This document shows, piece by piece, positions 8,567-16,658 of a stretch of 64,000 nucleotides of DNA (positions are counted from its first letter, which is position 1; the number at the start of each line of letters is the position of its first letter). Below the pieces are notes generated by a model that ran no database searches, was not told where the DNA came from, and was given only the letters and a program-made list of their open reading frames with translations. This DNA comes from an uncultured Alphaproteobacteria bacterium (GTDB lineage Bacteria > Pseudomonadota > Alphaproteobacteria > Methylaequorales > Methylaequoraceae), in NCBI GenBank assembly GCA_902536655.1, contig CACAYF010000003.1, positions 1-64,000 on the forward strand, given 5' to 3'. The translations under genes were made by a program, and so were the position numbers.

Positions 8567-8731
8567 TTATAAGTTTTTTATTTTTTTTCTAGGTTTGATT
8601 ACGTAAGTTTTTCTGAAATTTTCTGGATAATCGGATGGTTCATTCCTTTTCGAAAAAATAAGATAAAGACCTATAATAACTATAAAAATTGAGTTTGATA
8701 ACATTATTATTTTAAAAAAATCTGAATACAT
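8567..8731 (-). CDS. 54-residue single-pass membrane protein
   Basis: ATG at 8731 to TAA at 8567. One hydrophobic helix (about 8-26, IIMLSNSIFIVIIGLYLIF) is followed by a basic, proline-containing cytoplasmic or periplasmic tail (SKRNEPSDYPENFRKTYVIK). The tail composition is not what random AT-rich DNA gives, supporting a real gene. It lies in a run of minus-strand small genes. No function can be assigned. Confidence 0.5.
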   Translation of the reverse strand: MYSDFFKIIMLSNSIFIVIIGLYLIFSKRNEPSDYPENFRKTYVIKPRKKIKNL

Positions 8732-8768
8732 ACTATTATCATTACGACAATAGTTTAATTTAGTTAAA

Positions 8769-9701
8769 TTAATCCCACTCTAGTTCCGTGTAAACTTTTG
8801 TAACATTTGAATAATGATATTCTGTAAATAGAGCCCATCCCTCAGGGTTTACCTTTTTTGAGTTTATGATTTCTTTTTGGAGAATAGAATTTATTGATTC
8901 TTGAAGCGAAACATTATTTTTATGAAATTTCCTTACCTGTGCAATTAGTCTAGTAAAATATTCTAAGATCGGTTTCAATGCGGCATCTTTTTTTGCCACA
9001 TTCCCGTGACCAGGAACAACAAGGTTAATATCCATTTTTTGAATTTCATCTAAATTTTTTTTCCAGCCAAGTATGCTGGCTCGAATTGATGGTATTCTGT
9101 CAATAAAAATATTCTCTGACCAAAAAGTTTTTGTATTTAGGTCGTAAACAGATAAGTCATTGTCTGTATGGCCGCTTTTCCAAGCTTTGATTTCTACAAC
9201 TCTTTCCCCAAGATCCACTTCAAGAATGTTTTCGGTTTTTATTTTGATATTAGCTTTAATTAATTTTGCTTTTTTAAGCACTTCACTCTCAATATTATTT
9301 GATTGCAACTCTTTATAAAAATTAAAATTACTTAAAAGTGATCTATTAAGTTTTTCGTGTCCAACTATACTTGGGTTTTCCGATAAGAAGGCTTCAGTTC
9401 CAAAAAAATGATCTGGATGTGAATGAGTTATCACAATGTGAGAAATAGGGAGATCTGAAATTGTTTTAATTTTTTCTAGTAATTTTTTACCTATTACTTT
9501 TGTTCCACCAGTGTCTACAACCATTATTGATTTTTTCCCAAGAATAAATCCAATATTTGCTATGTCACCTTTATTAGATTTGTTTGCGTCTTCCTGGCTC
9601 CCAAAATGGACATAAACTCCGTCAGCTACTTCTTTCATTTCAAAACTGAAGCTTTTATCAAAATTAAATAACAGAATTAATATGAAATAAAGTTTTAGCA
9701 T
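8769..9701 (-). CDS. periplasmic metallo-beta-lactamase-fold hydrolase (quinoprotein-relay/SoxH type)
   Basis: 310 residues with a signal peptide (MLKLYFILILLFNFDKSFSF). A metallo-beta-lactamase domain follows, including VADGVYVHFGS, IMVVDTGGTKV, the zinc motif THSHPDHFFG, WKSGHTDNDLSVY and LVVPGHGNVA. This layout matches the periplasmic metallohydrolases found with PQQ-dependent dehydrogenases and the sox-type SoxH. No PQQ enzyme or cytochrome partner is visible here, so the specific role is uncertain. It is transcribed divergently from the TonB receptor, so the Fur-type boxes between them could regulate both. Confidence 0.8.
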   Translation of the reverse strand: MLKLYFILILLFNFDKSFSFEMKEVADGVYVHFGSQEDANKSNKGDIANIGFILGKKSIMVVDTGGTKVIGKKLLEKIKTISDLPISHIVITHSHPDHFFGTEAFLSENPSIVGHEKLNRSLLSNFNFYKELQSNNIESEVLKKAKLIKANIKIKTENILEVDLGERVVEIKAWKSGHTDNDLSVYDLNTKTFWSENIFIDRIPSIRASILGWKKNLDEIQKMDINLVVPGHGNVAKKDAALKPILEYFTRLIAQVRKFHKNNVSLQESINSILQKEIINSKKVNPEGWALFTEYHYSNVTKVYTELEWD

Positions 9702-9775
9702 AAATCTTATTTATAATAGGATTTTTGAGAGAAAAATAAAATTCTTAATCTTTTTAAATTTATTTTTTTAGATAA

Positions 9776-9885
9776 TGATAATTATTATCAAAAAACTTCT
9801 TGACAATGAAATTAATAATTATTATTAATATTATCTGATGATAATAATTATCATTATTATTCCCTTCCTTTGATAATGATTATTA
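9776..9885 (+). promoter_or_regulatory. four Fur-type 7-1-7 boxes overlapping a sigma70-like promoter
   Basis: Inverted repeats of the Fur form lie at 9776-9790 (TGATAATTATTATCA, perfect), 9813-9827 (TAATAATTATTATTA, perfect palindrome with weaker halves), 9839-9853 (TGATAATAATTATCA, perfect) and 9871-9885 (TGATAATGATTATTA, one mismatch). A TTGACA at 9800-9805 with TATTAA 17 bp downstream forms a promoter whose -10 region overlaps the second box. This is classic iron- (or other metal-) repressed architecture. Which Fur-family protein binds cannot be told from the window; the only one encoded here is the Zur-like gene at 19330. Confidence 0.85.
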
Positions 9886-9934
9886 TATTCACTAGAACAA
9901 CAATTAGTATATAAATCCCTATCGTGGAGGTAGA

Positions 9935-12214
9935 ATGATAGTTAGAAAATCAAGGGTGGTACCTAAATATACCCATTGGATGTCAAGGTTAACATTCATG
10001 ACTGGCATAGCTATTGCCAGCAATTCTTTTGCACAGGACATAACTTATGTTGCACCTGATGTAAATATCTTTGAATCGCCAGCTCAGGTCTTTGAAATAC
10101 CTGGTGCTGGTGATTACATTGGTCCTGAGGAAATTAAAAAATACAATTTCAATAATATTAATGACATCTTAAGAAATACTACAGGGATTTATACGAGAGA
10201 AGAAACTGGTAAGGGTATTGTCCCAAACATAAGTTTACGTGGTACCGCTACTTTAAGGTCCGCACAAGTTAACCTATTAGAAGATGGAATAAACATTGCT
10301 CCTGCACCATATGCAGCTCCAGATTCATATTACGCTCCAATTACAGGCAAAATGCATGCATTAGAAATTCTTAGAGGTTCTAGTCAATACAGATTTGGTC
10401 CCCATAATACGGGTGGTTCTTTAAACTATGTAACAACACCTATTGATTTCGGTCAAAGATATTATGCAAGTGCATCATTCGGTCATGGAAATGACGTTGT
10501 TTCTCACGATTATTTTAACTACGGAATGTCTGGCGATTATGGTGCTGTGGCTATTCTTGGTGAAATGTATTACAGAAATGGTGGTGGAAGAAGGGATTTT
10601 AATATTGACCCTGTTGGTTCCACTAACAGTGCTAGAAAAGGATATGGAAGTGATGAACTAGGTGATGTACATAGGATTGCACCGATGGTAAAACTTCTTT
10701 GGCAGTTACCAACTCAAAGAAAAATCATTTTTGAAGCAAAAGCAGCTTGGCATGATATGAATTACAACCAAAGTTACTCAGGTATCTCTACTGCTGATTT
10801 CAATGCAGACCCAATGCAGCAATATGTTGCTTTACAATTTGGTGAATATAATACTGAGCAGTTCACATATTATGGTAAGGCAAGAGTTGAGTTAAATAGT
10901 AACATTGAAAACACGACTACATTCTATTACAATTATTTCACTAGAGACTGGTTTAAATTTGACAAAGCTGGCGGCGACGGTGGTGAGAAATTCAACTCTA
11001 AGGCATACACTGGTAATGGAAGAAACATTGCTAAAGGTCTTGCTACTGGAGCGGTAACTTACGTCAACAATGATCGCCAATATGGTGCCTATGGTGTTAT
11101 GAATGAAACCGATTTTACTTTTAACACAAACTTTTTAGGTAAAAGTATCGATCATGAACTGAAAGTTGGATTCAAAGGTCATAGAGACTATATCCATGCA
11201 GATCAACAAACGCATAATTATACCATGGCTGTCGGGGGTGCAATGACCGGTACTGGCATTTCTTCAAAAAGTGACTACATGTACGCTGCTAAAGGCGTTC
11301 TCGGTTATTTTGAAGAAAAAATGACAATAAACAATTTCGACATTATGTTTGGTGCTAGATATGAGTTTATTCAAAATGACTATAGAAGTAGACAAAACAC
11401 CGCTAGAGAAAGAATGCACGCATTTGCACCGGGTGGTGGCTTAGTTTATAACCACGATGATAACTGGCAATGGTTTGCAGGAGTGTATAAAGGATTTAAT
11501 ATTCCTGGTCCTTCAGCTGCAAGAGACGATGGAAGTCCAGTAGAACAAGAAACAAGTGTTGCTAAAGAAATTGGTATGAGATTTTCTGGTTCCAATTTGA
11601 ATTTGTCAGCAGTCGGTTTCCACACGGATTTCAAAAACTTAATAGTTTTGGACAATTCAAACTCTGATAGCGAACCTGACAACGCTGGTAATGTTGTGTC
11701 AAAAGGTATCGAGTTGAATATCGAGTATCTACCTCCTGAAGAATATCAGTTTCTTCCAGTTGGAGATTTGTCATACTTTCTTAGCTATACATTTACTAAT
11801 GCTAACCTAGACGGTGCTGCAGCAGCTGATGATAGTAAAACTTCGTTATTTTCTGGTGGTCGAGATGGATCAAATGTTCCATACATTCCTGATCACAGAC
11901 TTGCATTCGGAATAGATTATGAATATGACAAATTCAATTTCGGTGTCAATGTGACGTATCAGTCTGAATCGTACGGTACTGCCTCAGAAACTGAGACCGA
12001 AGTGTTTGGCACCTCAGCAAATGCTAGAGCCGGAAGAATTGATAGTTATACTCTTCTTCATTTCGTCGGAGGTTATGACTTTAACGAAAATTTCAGATTA
12101 CAAGCTGGAGTCAACAACGCTACTGATTTAGAATATATCGCTACCAGACACCCATCTGGAGCAAGAGCAGGTGCACCTTTAACAGCTTATCTTAAAGGAG
12201 TTGCCAAGTTCTAA
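9935..12214 (+). CDS. TonB-dependent outer-membrane receptor, FecA-like
   Basis: 759 residues with an N-terminal signal (cleavage likely after SNSFA). The plug domain (about 60-165) contains INDILRNTTGIYTREE, GTATLRSAQVNLLEDGINI, APAPYAAPDSYYAPI and EILRGSSQYRFGPHNTGG, a pattern characteristic of ferric-citrate-type FecA receptors. A C-terminal 22-strand barrel follows, ending in an aromatic-containing LKGVAKF. A strong GGAGG precedes the ATG by 6 nt. Base composition is visibly richer in G+C and more regular than the neighbours, compatible with high expression or recent transfer. Substrate is inferred to be an iron chelate; no tonB/exbBD or ABC partner is adjacent. Confidence 0.9.
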   Translation: MIVRKSRVVPKYTHWMSRLTFMTGIAIASNSFAQDITYVAPDVNIFESPAQVFEIPGAGDYIGPEEIKKYNFNNINDILRNTTGIYTREETGKGIVPNISLRGTATLRSAQVNLLEDGINIAPAPYAAPDSYYAPITGKMHALEILRGSSQYRFGPHNTGGSLNYVTTPIDFGQRYYASASFGHGNDVVSHDYFNYGMSGDYGAVAILGEMYYRNGGGRRDFNIDPVGSTNSARKGYGSDELGDVHRIAPMVKLLWQLPTQRKIIFEAKAAWHDMNYNQSYSGISTADFNADPMQQYVALQFGEYNTEQFTYYGKARVELNSNIENTTTFYYNYFTRDWFKFDKAGGDGGEKFNSKAYTGNGRNIAKGLATGAVTYVNNDRQYGAYGVMNETDFTFNTNFLGKSIDHELKVGFKGHRDYIHADQQTHNYTMAVGGAMTGTGISSKSDYMYAAKGVLGYFEEKMTINNFDIMFGARYEFIQNDYRSRQNTARERMHAFAPGGGLVYNHDDNWQWFAGVYKGFNIPGPSAARDDGSPVEQETSVAKEIGMRFSGSNLNLSAVGFHTDFKNLIVLDNSNSDSEPDNAGNVVSKGIELNIEYLPPEEYQFLPVGDLSYFLSYTFTNANLDGAAAADDSKTSLFSGGRDGSNVPYIPDHRLAFGIDYEYDKFNFGVNVTYQSESYGTASETETEVFGTSANARAGRIDSYTLLHFVGGYDFNENFRLQAGVNNATDLEYIATRHPSGARAGAPLTAYLKGVAKF

Positions 12215-12225
12215 CCAAGAATATG

Positions 12226-12283
12226 GATGGAAGGAATCAAAATTCTCCACATATAATTAATCATACTCTTGATTTCTTCCATC
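12226..12283 (+). terminator. long hairpin downstream of the TonB receptor
   Basis: GATGGAAGGAATCAA (12226-12240) pairs with TTGATTTCTTCCATC (12269-12283), a 15-bp stem with one G-T position and a 28-nt loop, starting 12 nt after the receptor stop. There is no clear T-run, so it may stabilise the mRNA 3' end rather than terminate. Confidence 0.5.
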
Positions 12284-12320
12284 TCATATACAACTAAATC
12301 CCATTCACTAAACTAATTAA

Positions 12321-12647
12321 ATGAAAAAAACCCTAAATATCTCAACTTCTACTAATCAAACAATAACTGAAGATAATTTTCAGGAAATAATTTTAGAAAT
12401 AATTTATGAGGTTATAGGAAAAAGAAAGTCAATTCATTCAAGGTACGATGAATTAATAAAAAAACTTTGGGGATCTTCAAAACCAAAAACACTTAAAACT
12501 AATTTAGGAAAATATTTACTCACAAGACTACTTAGAGAGTCTGATCGAGCTTTTGCGGAAGCGCAATCTTTAGCTAAACAACTATGTCCGAATTGTAAAA
12601 AGGATTTTTCTAATTATGAAGACAATTATTCAGATAAGCTACATTAA
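12321..12647 (+). CDS. uncharacterised 108-residue protein
   Basis: Soluble, basic protein with no signal peptide. The central part (SIHSRYDELIKKLWGSSKPKTLKTNLGKYLLTRLLRESDRAFAEAQSLAKQL) looks helical. The C-terminus has a single CPNC pair, half of a zinc-ribbon, which could complete a site in a dimer. It follows the receptor gene after the hairpin. I do not recognise the family. Coding status is supported by balanced composition and a clear ATG. Confidence 0.6.
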   Translation: MKKTLNISTSTNQTITEDNFQEIILEIIYEVIGKRKSIHSRYDELIKKLWGSSKPKTLKTNLGKYLLTRLLRESDRAFAEAQSLAKQLCPNCKKDFSNYEDNYSDKLH

Positions 12648-12737
12648 AAATTAAATAAACCTTTAATGCCTTTGTAGGCTTACTAACCAAGAAATCAGTT
12701 GATAATCAAGATAATATAAATATGTTGTTAAGAGAAA

Positions 12738-13547
12738 ATGAAGTTTGTAAAACTCTTACTGATTATAATTTTATTAAATCTTAACACGCTCAGTTCAAAA
12801 GAATTTATTATTGTGCAATCTACAACATCCACGAGAGACTCTGGTTTTTATGACTACCTTCTACCAAAGTTCACAGAAAAATATGGTTTTGACGTAAAAG
12901 TTGTTGCTGTTGGTACGGGCCAAGCATTAAATAATGCAAAAAAGTGCGATGCAGATGTCTTAATAGTTCATGATGAAAAATCAGAAGAAAAATTTGTAAA
13001 AGAGGGGTTTGGATTGTTTAGGAATGAGTTTATGTTTAATGATTATGTTCTTGTTGGACCTAAAGATGATCCTGCGAAAACAAAAATAGATAACTCTATT
13101 CAAATAGCCTTAAAAAAAATAGCAAGCTCAAAATCGTTGTTTATTTCAAGGGGAGACGATAGTGGGACATATAAAAAAGAAATTTCAATATGGAATGCAT
13201 TAGGAGAACTCCCGGACGTAAAAAATGATCAATGGTATTTGTCAGTTGGACAAGGAATGGGAGGTGCTCTAAATATTGCTGTAAATAAAAATGCTTACAT
13301 TATTTCAGATCGCGCTACTTGGACAAGTTTTAATAATAAAAGAGAACATGAAATTTTGGTATCAAATGAACCTTTGCTTTTAAATCATTACGGTGTAATT
13401 CCTATCAATCCTAGCAAATGTCCTAATACAAAATCAAAACTAACAAAAATATTTGTTGATTGGTTAATTTCTAAAAGTACAAAAAAAATTATCAATAATT
13501 TTAAAGTTAACAACAAACAACTTTTCTTTTCTACTGTAATTAAATAA
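12738..13547 (+). CDS. tupA: tungstate/molybdate-type ABC substrate-binding protein (TupA-like)
   Basis: 269 residues with a signal peptide. It contains the TupA hallmarks QSTTSTRDSGFYDYLLPKF (the TTTST-D-SG anion-binding segment), VVAVGTGQALNNAKKCDADVLIVHD, FISRGDDSGTYKKE and YIISDRATW. TupA captures tungstate in the periplasm for a TupBC ABC importer feeding tungsto- or molybdo-enzymes. No permease or ATPase gene is adjacent, so it is either an orphan or works with a transporter elsewhere. Mature length matches the family. Confidence 0.85.
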   Translation: MKFVKLLLIIILLNLNTLSSKEFIIVQSTTSTRDSGFYDYLLPKFTEKYGFDVKVVAVGTGQALNNAKKCDADVLIVHDEKSEEKFVKEGFGLFRNEFMFNDYVLVGPKDDPAKTKIDNSIQIALKKIASSKSLFISRGDDSGTYKKEISIWNALGELPDVKNDQWYLSVGQGMGGALNIAVNKNAYIISDRATWTSFNNKREHEILVSNEPLLLNHYGVIPINPSKCPNTKSKLTKIFVDWLISKSTKKIINNFKVNNKQLFFSTVIK

Positions 13548-13593
13548 TTGCATATTGTTTGAGAATTTTAAAAAAAAGAATTAACATAGTGAA

Positions 13594-13998
13594 ATGCCAC
13601 ATCTTCAATTTGATGTAAATAAGGAACTCAACAATGAACAAAGAAAAGTTTTTGTTGAATATGTAAAACGTGTGTTTTCAGATATAATGAGAACTGGGGT
13701 TAATCACGTTGCAGTAAGTTTAAGGGAGTTCCCAAAATTTTCTATGACACTAGGGAGAGCTGAATTAGGTGATTTTGTTTGTTTCATGAACCTCGATATA
13801 CGAACTGGGAGGACGAATAAACAAAAAAGAGAACTTGCAATAAAATATATGGAAGGCGTTAGAGAAATACTTGGTATTAAATTAAATAACCAATACGTTA
13901 CTTATACCAGTCACCCAGGAAATGATTTTAATTTATATGAAAAATCTTTAAAGGAGTGGACTGACAATGATAATCCATTATCTATTAAAGATATATGA
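13594..13998 (+). CDS. tautomerase/MIF-superfamily protein
   Basis: 134 residues beginning Met-Pro, so after methionine removal Pro1 can act as the catalytic base, as in 4-oxalocrotonate tautomerase and MIF. The segments MPHLQFDVNKELNNEQRKVF and GVNHVAVSLREFP, and the two-fold beta-alpha-beta length, support a fused tautomerase monomer. Substrate is unknown. It overlaps the following gene by 4 nt (ATGA), so the two are translationally coupled. Confidence 0.75.
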   Translation: MPHLQFDVNKELNNEQRKVFVEYVKRVFSDIMRTGVNHVAVSLREFPKFSMTLGRAELGDFVCFMNLDIRTGRTNKQKRELAIKYMEGVREILGIKLNNQYVTYTSHPGNDFNLYEKSLKEWTDNDNPLSIKDI

Positions 13999-14273
13999 AA
14001 TTCCAGATAGATCAGATAAACAAAGATCTATTCAAAGTCTCTATAAAGGATAATATTGAAACTTGTCATCATGTTACGTTAAAAGATGAAATTTTTCAAA
14101 AACTTACCCAAAAAAAAATAACAAAGGAAAAACTTGTTAATTTAAGTTTTGAATTTTTGTTAAAAAAAGAAAAAAATACCCAAATTTTGAGAGAATTTGA
14201 ACTTCAAGTTATTTCAGAATATTTTCCAGATTATATAGAAAATATTAAATCATGGTGCTCTCAAGGAAAATAG
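13995..14273 (+). CDS. conserved hypothetical protein coupled to the tautomerase
   Basis: 92-residue soluble protein with two predicted beta strands followed by helices. It contains HHVTLKDEIFQKLTQKKITKEKLVNLSFEFLLKKE and ends with ISEYFPDYIENIK. I have the impression of a widespread uncharacterised proteobacterial family with the pattern SFEFLL-RE and ISRYFP, but cannot name it. The ATGA overlap with the tautomerase gene implies co-expression. Confidence 0.7.
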   Translation: MKFQIDQINKDLFKVSIKDNIETCHHVTLKDEIFQKLTQKKITKEKLVNLSFEFLLKKEKNTQILREFELQVISEYFPDYIENIKSWCSQGK

Positions 14274-14363
14274 AATTTTTTTAAAATAATTTTATTCATG
14301 CTTGTTTTTCAATTAAACCGTGAATATCTTATATACGTTAACCATTGATAAGGAGGTGATCTG

Positions 14364-14438
14364 ATGTCTAGTATTATAGATTCTATTCAGCTTAAATTAT
14401 TACACTTTTTGTCAGAGCAACCTTTGATTAAAAGGTAG
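14364..14438 (+). CDS. 24-codon ORF with an extended anti-16S Shine-Dalgarno
   Basis: The ATG at 14364 is preceded by AAGGAGGTGATC (14350-14361), which pairs with essentially the entire 3' tail of 16S rRNA and is the strongest ribosome-binding site in the window. The ORF encodes MSSIIDSIQLKLLHFLSEQP-LIKR, an amphipathic peptide. It is followed by a strong intrinsic terminator at 14475, so the transcript is a self-contained unit of roughly 150-200 nt. It could be a small protein, a dual-function sRNA or a ribosome-binding decoy. It is too short for homology by eye. Confidence 0.55.
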   Translation: MSSIIDSIQLKLLHFLSEQPLIKR

Positions 14439-14474
14439 TAGTTATCATAAGTTGTAATAAGCTTTAGTACGAAA

Positions 14475-14497
14475 GGGGAGGGAACTCCCCTTTTTTT
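14475..14497 (+). terminator. strong intrinsic terminator
   Basis: GGGGAG (14475-14480), GGAA tetraloop, CTCCCC (14485-14490), then seven T's. It is a textbook rho-independent terminator and ends the short transcript containing the 24-codon ORF. Confidence 0.9.
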
Positions 14498-14549
14498 CTA
14501 AGCAAAACTTATAAAAATTTTTTTTAACTAAACATAAACAAAATTTAAA

Positions 14550-15068
14550 ATGAAGTTGAATCTATTTTTAATACTCTTTTTATTTCTCCATTTCAGTCTA
14601 GGTGCCGAGGAACTTGATTCTTGGAGTAAATTAATCAGGAAAGGCAATACGTATTATAAAAAGTCGGATAACCTTCCTTTTACAGGCGTTCTTAAAAATT
14701 ATTTCCCAACCGGTGAGTTATCTGTTATCGACCATTTCAAAGACGGAAAGCAGCATGGTGAATTTAAAAGTTTTCACAGAAATGGAAAAATATCTATGAC
14801 CGGGAATTTTGTTGAAGGAAAGCAAGTTGGTTTTTGGTTTGAGTATTATGATGATGGGTCCCTTTATTGGAAGCTTAAATACATAAATGGAAAAAAAATA
14901 GATGGTCCATTCCAAATGTTTCATAAAAATGGGGCTTTGAAATCTGAAGTTGTTTACAAAAACGACAAACCTTCCACAAATTGGATATATTACGATAAAG
15001 ATGGTAGGAAAGAAAAGGAGGATGTGTACAAAAATGGAAAATTTATTTACGAGAAATATTTTGAATGA
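14550..15068 (+). CDS. secreted MORN-repeat protein, YwqK-like
   Basis: 172 residues with a signal peptide (to about SLGAEE). At least four MORN-type repeats follow, each with the form Y/F-x-x-G-x-L/K: FPTGELSVIDHFKDGKQHGE, HRNGKISMTGNFVEGKQVGF, YDDGSLYWKLKYINGKKIDG and HKNGALKSEVVYKNDKP. YwqK-like proteins are widely annotated as antitoxin-like, but no toxin is adjacent. Likely a periplasmic or surface protein of unknown role. Confidence 0.8.
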   Translation: MKLNLFLILFLFLHFSLGAEELDSWSKLIRKGNTYYKKSDNLPFTGVLKNYFPTGELSVIDHFKDGKQHGEFKSFHRNGKISMTGNFVEGKQVGFWFEYYDDGSLYWKLKYINGKKIDGPFQMFHKNGALKSEVVYKNDKPSTNWIYYDKDGRKEKEDVYKNGKFIYEKYFE

Positions 15069-15087
15069 TTATTAAATTTCTGATGTT

Positions 15088-15162
15088 TTATTTCCACTTT
15101 TTGTAAAGTATGAATACAAGCAACCACATCCCTGCTACCACTATTATTTCCAATAGGTTCAT
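15088..15162 (-). CDS. possible 24-residue membrane peptide
   Basis: ATG at 15162 to TAA at 15088 encodes MNLLEIIVVAGMWLLVFILY plus a basic KKWK tail, the form of small one-helix membrane subunits. The hydrophobic stretch contains G, M and W rather than only AT-rich codons. No Shine-Dalgarno is obvious, so it remains tentative. It occupies the gap between the genes at 14550 and 15273 on the opposite strand. Confidence 0.3.
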   Translation of the reverse strand: MNLLEIIVVAGMWLLVFILYKKWK

Positions 15163-15272
15163 TGTTACAATCCATAAAGATTAAAATATTAACTTGTATT
15201 CCTACTTCCTAGACACCAAAAAATCTATTAATATTGTTTATTACTTAAAACTTAAAAAACTTTTATCTATCA

Positions 15273-15722
15273 ATGAACTATAATTCGATAATAATTTCAA
15301 TGGTACTTGGCATTATTTTTTTCGATGTGTTAGGAAATGATAAATTAGAAATGAAATGCACGATTACAGAAGAATTAGAAAAAAATAAGCCTGCAATAAA
15401 TAAGAATTATACAGAAAAAGATATTTTCATTTTTATTGATAAAGTTAATCTTTGGGTAAGTGATATATCCTATAAAAAATGGCAAAATCAAAACAAAGAG
15501 AGTGTAGGCAAAATAGAAAAAAAATTTGAAGAAACTGAAAAAATAATATTTTTTAACTTTTATGAATTTTTCGAAGATAATAAAGAAAAGTTGGAATCAA
15601 GCTTTAAAATTACTTTAGAAAAATTCGGAGGTTATTTAAGTTTCATTAAATTTTATCATGACCATAATGGTAAAGTGTTTTTTTCATCTGAAATTAGAGG
15701 TCAATGTTTTGAAAAGAAATAA
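15273..15722 (+). CDS. uncharacterised secreted protein
   Basis: 149 residues with an N-terminal hydrophobic segment (YNSIIISMVLGIIFFDVLG) likely to be a signal peptide or anchor. A lysine/glutamate-rich domain follows with two cysteines (MKCTI near 29 and GQCFEKK at the end) that could form a disulfide. Contains KVNLWVSDISYKKW and FGGYLSFIKFYHDHNGKVFF. No family recognised. Standalone gene with about 200-nt upstream and 90-nt downstream spacers. Confidence 0.55.
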   Translation: MNYNSIIISMVLGIIFFDVLGNDKLEMKCTITEELEKNKPAINKNYTEKDIFIFIDKVNLWVSDISYKKWQNQNKESVGKIEKKFEETEKIIFFNFYEFFEDNKEKLESSFKITLEKFGGYLSFIKFYHDHNGKVFFSSEIRGQCFEKK

Positions 15723-15830
15723 AAATTCAATTTAATAATTATTTGTTGAGCAGATAGATAAAACTGTATTAATTAGAAATCTTTACTTTATAATTGAAAT
15801 TCAAGAATAGTTGTGTTGCTGAGGTTTAAG

Positions 15831-16337
15831 ATGTTAAAAAATTTTGAAAAATTTATGGAAAAATTTATGTTCGCTTCAAGGTGGCTTCTTGCACCTTTTT
15901 ATTTTGGATTAATTCTTTCTTTATTTTTCCTTCTGATTGTGTTCATCAAAGAAATTATTCATTTCACAATGAATTTTACAACTAACGAAACTGAAGTCAT
16001 CCTTTTCATATTAACACTTATTGATTTATCTTTTGCAGGAAATCTATTGATAATTGTAATTTTTTCTGGTTATGAAAATTTTGTTTCAAAGATAAATATC
16101 AATAATCATGAAGATAAACCCGAATGGATGGGAACTGTTGATTTTGGAGGTCTTAAATTGAAACTAGTTTCATCAATAGTTGCTATCTCTGGGATTCATC
16201 TTTTAAAAATTTTTTTTGGATTAGAGAAGTACACTCAAAGTCAAGTTATCTTATTTATAGCAGTACATTTTACTTTTGTTCTCAGCGGTGTTCTTTTAGC
16301 TTACATGGATTCATTGACCGCTAAAGGAAAAAAATGA
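15831..16337 (+). CDS. YqhA/UPF0114-family membrane protein
   Basis: 168 residues from the ATG at 15831; GAGG lies about 9 nt upstream, and an in-frame TTG at 15813 is less likely. Starts MLKNFEKFMEKFMFASRWLLAPFYFGL, the UPF0114 N-terminal pattern. Further segments typical of the family are LIDLSFAGNLLIIVIFSGYENFVSKI and WMGTVDFGGLKLKLVSSIVAISGIHLL. Four transmembrane helices are predicted. The biochemical role of the family is not established. Confidence 0.88.
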   Translation: MLKNFEKFMEKFMFASRWLLAPFYFGLILSLFFLLIVFIKEIIHFTMNFTTNETEVILFILTLIDLSFAGNLLIIVIFSGYENFVSKININNHEDKPEWMGTVDFGGLKLKLVSSIVAISGIHLLKIFFGLEKYTQSQVILFIAVHFTFVLSGVLLAYMDSLTAKGKK

Positions 16338-16359
16338 ATAAAACTTTTATATAAAAAAA

Positions 16360-16509
16360 ATGGTTAAAGAAAGTATACATCAAGAATTTGGAAGATTCTT
16401 AAGAGACGAAATGGACGATATTGAACGTGAAAAATATATTTCTTCAGAAAGATATAAACAATCAATCTCTCTAATTTCTAAAATCTTCAAAAAGAATTCA
16501 ATCAAATGA
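16360..16509 (+). CDS. 49-residue charged helical protein
   Basis: ATG at 16360 to TGA at 16507, 22 nt after yqhA. The product (MVKESIHQEFGRFLRDEMDD, then IEREKYISSERYKQSISLIS) is highly charged and helical, ending in basic KKNSIK. The composition is protein-like, and the minus-strand frame over it is a shadow. Possibly co-transcribed with yqhA. Unknown function. Confidence 0.5.
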   Translation: MVKESIHQEFGRFLRDEMDDIEREKYISSERYKQSISLISKIFKKNSIK

Positions 16510-16658
16510 GTTGCAAATAGATTTGATTTAGTAAAAATAGTAAATAAAAGTGAAAAAAAAATATTCATTCAATTTTTTATTTAAAATAAAAAAAAATTGC
16601 AATATTAAATTGCCTCTTTTGTTGTATAAAGGATAATCATTTATAAAATAAATGAACA

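Noticed and set aside
14364-14438. Amino-acid attenuator leader peptide
   Set aside because: No run of regulatory codons, no alternative antiterminator seen, and the gene beyond the terminator is a MORN protein, not a biosynthetic enzyme.
16380-16568. 62-codon minus-strand ORF
   Set aside because: Antisense to the more protein-like 49-codon plus-strand ORF at 16360 and composed mainly of AT-rich filler.
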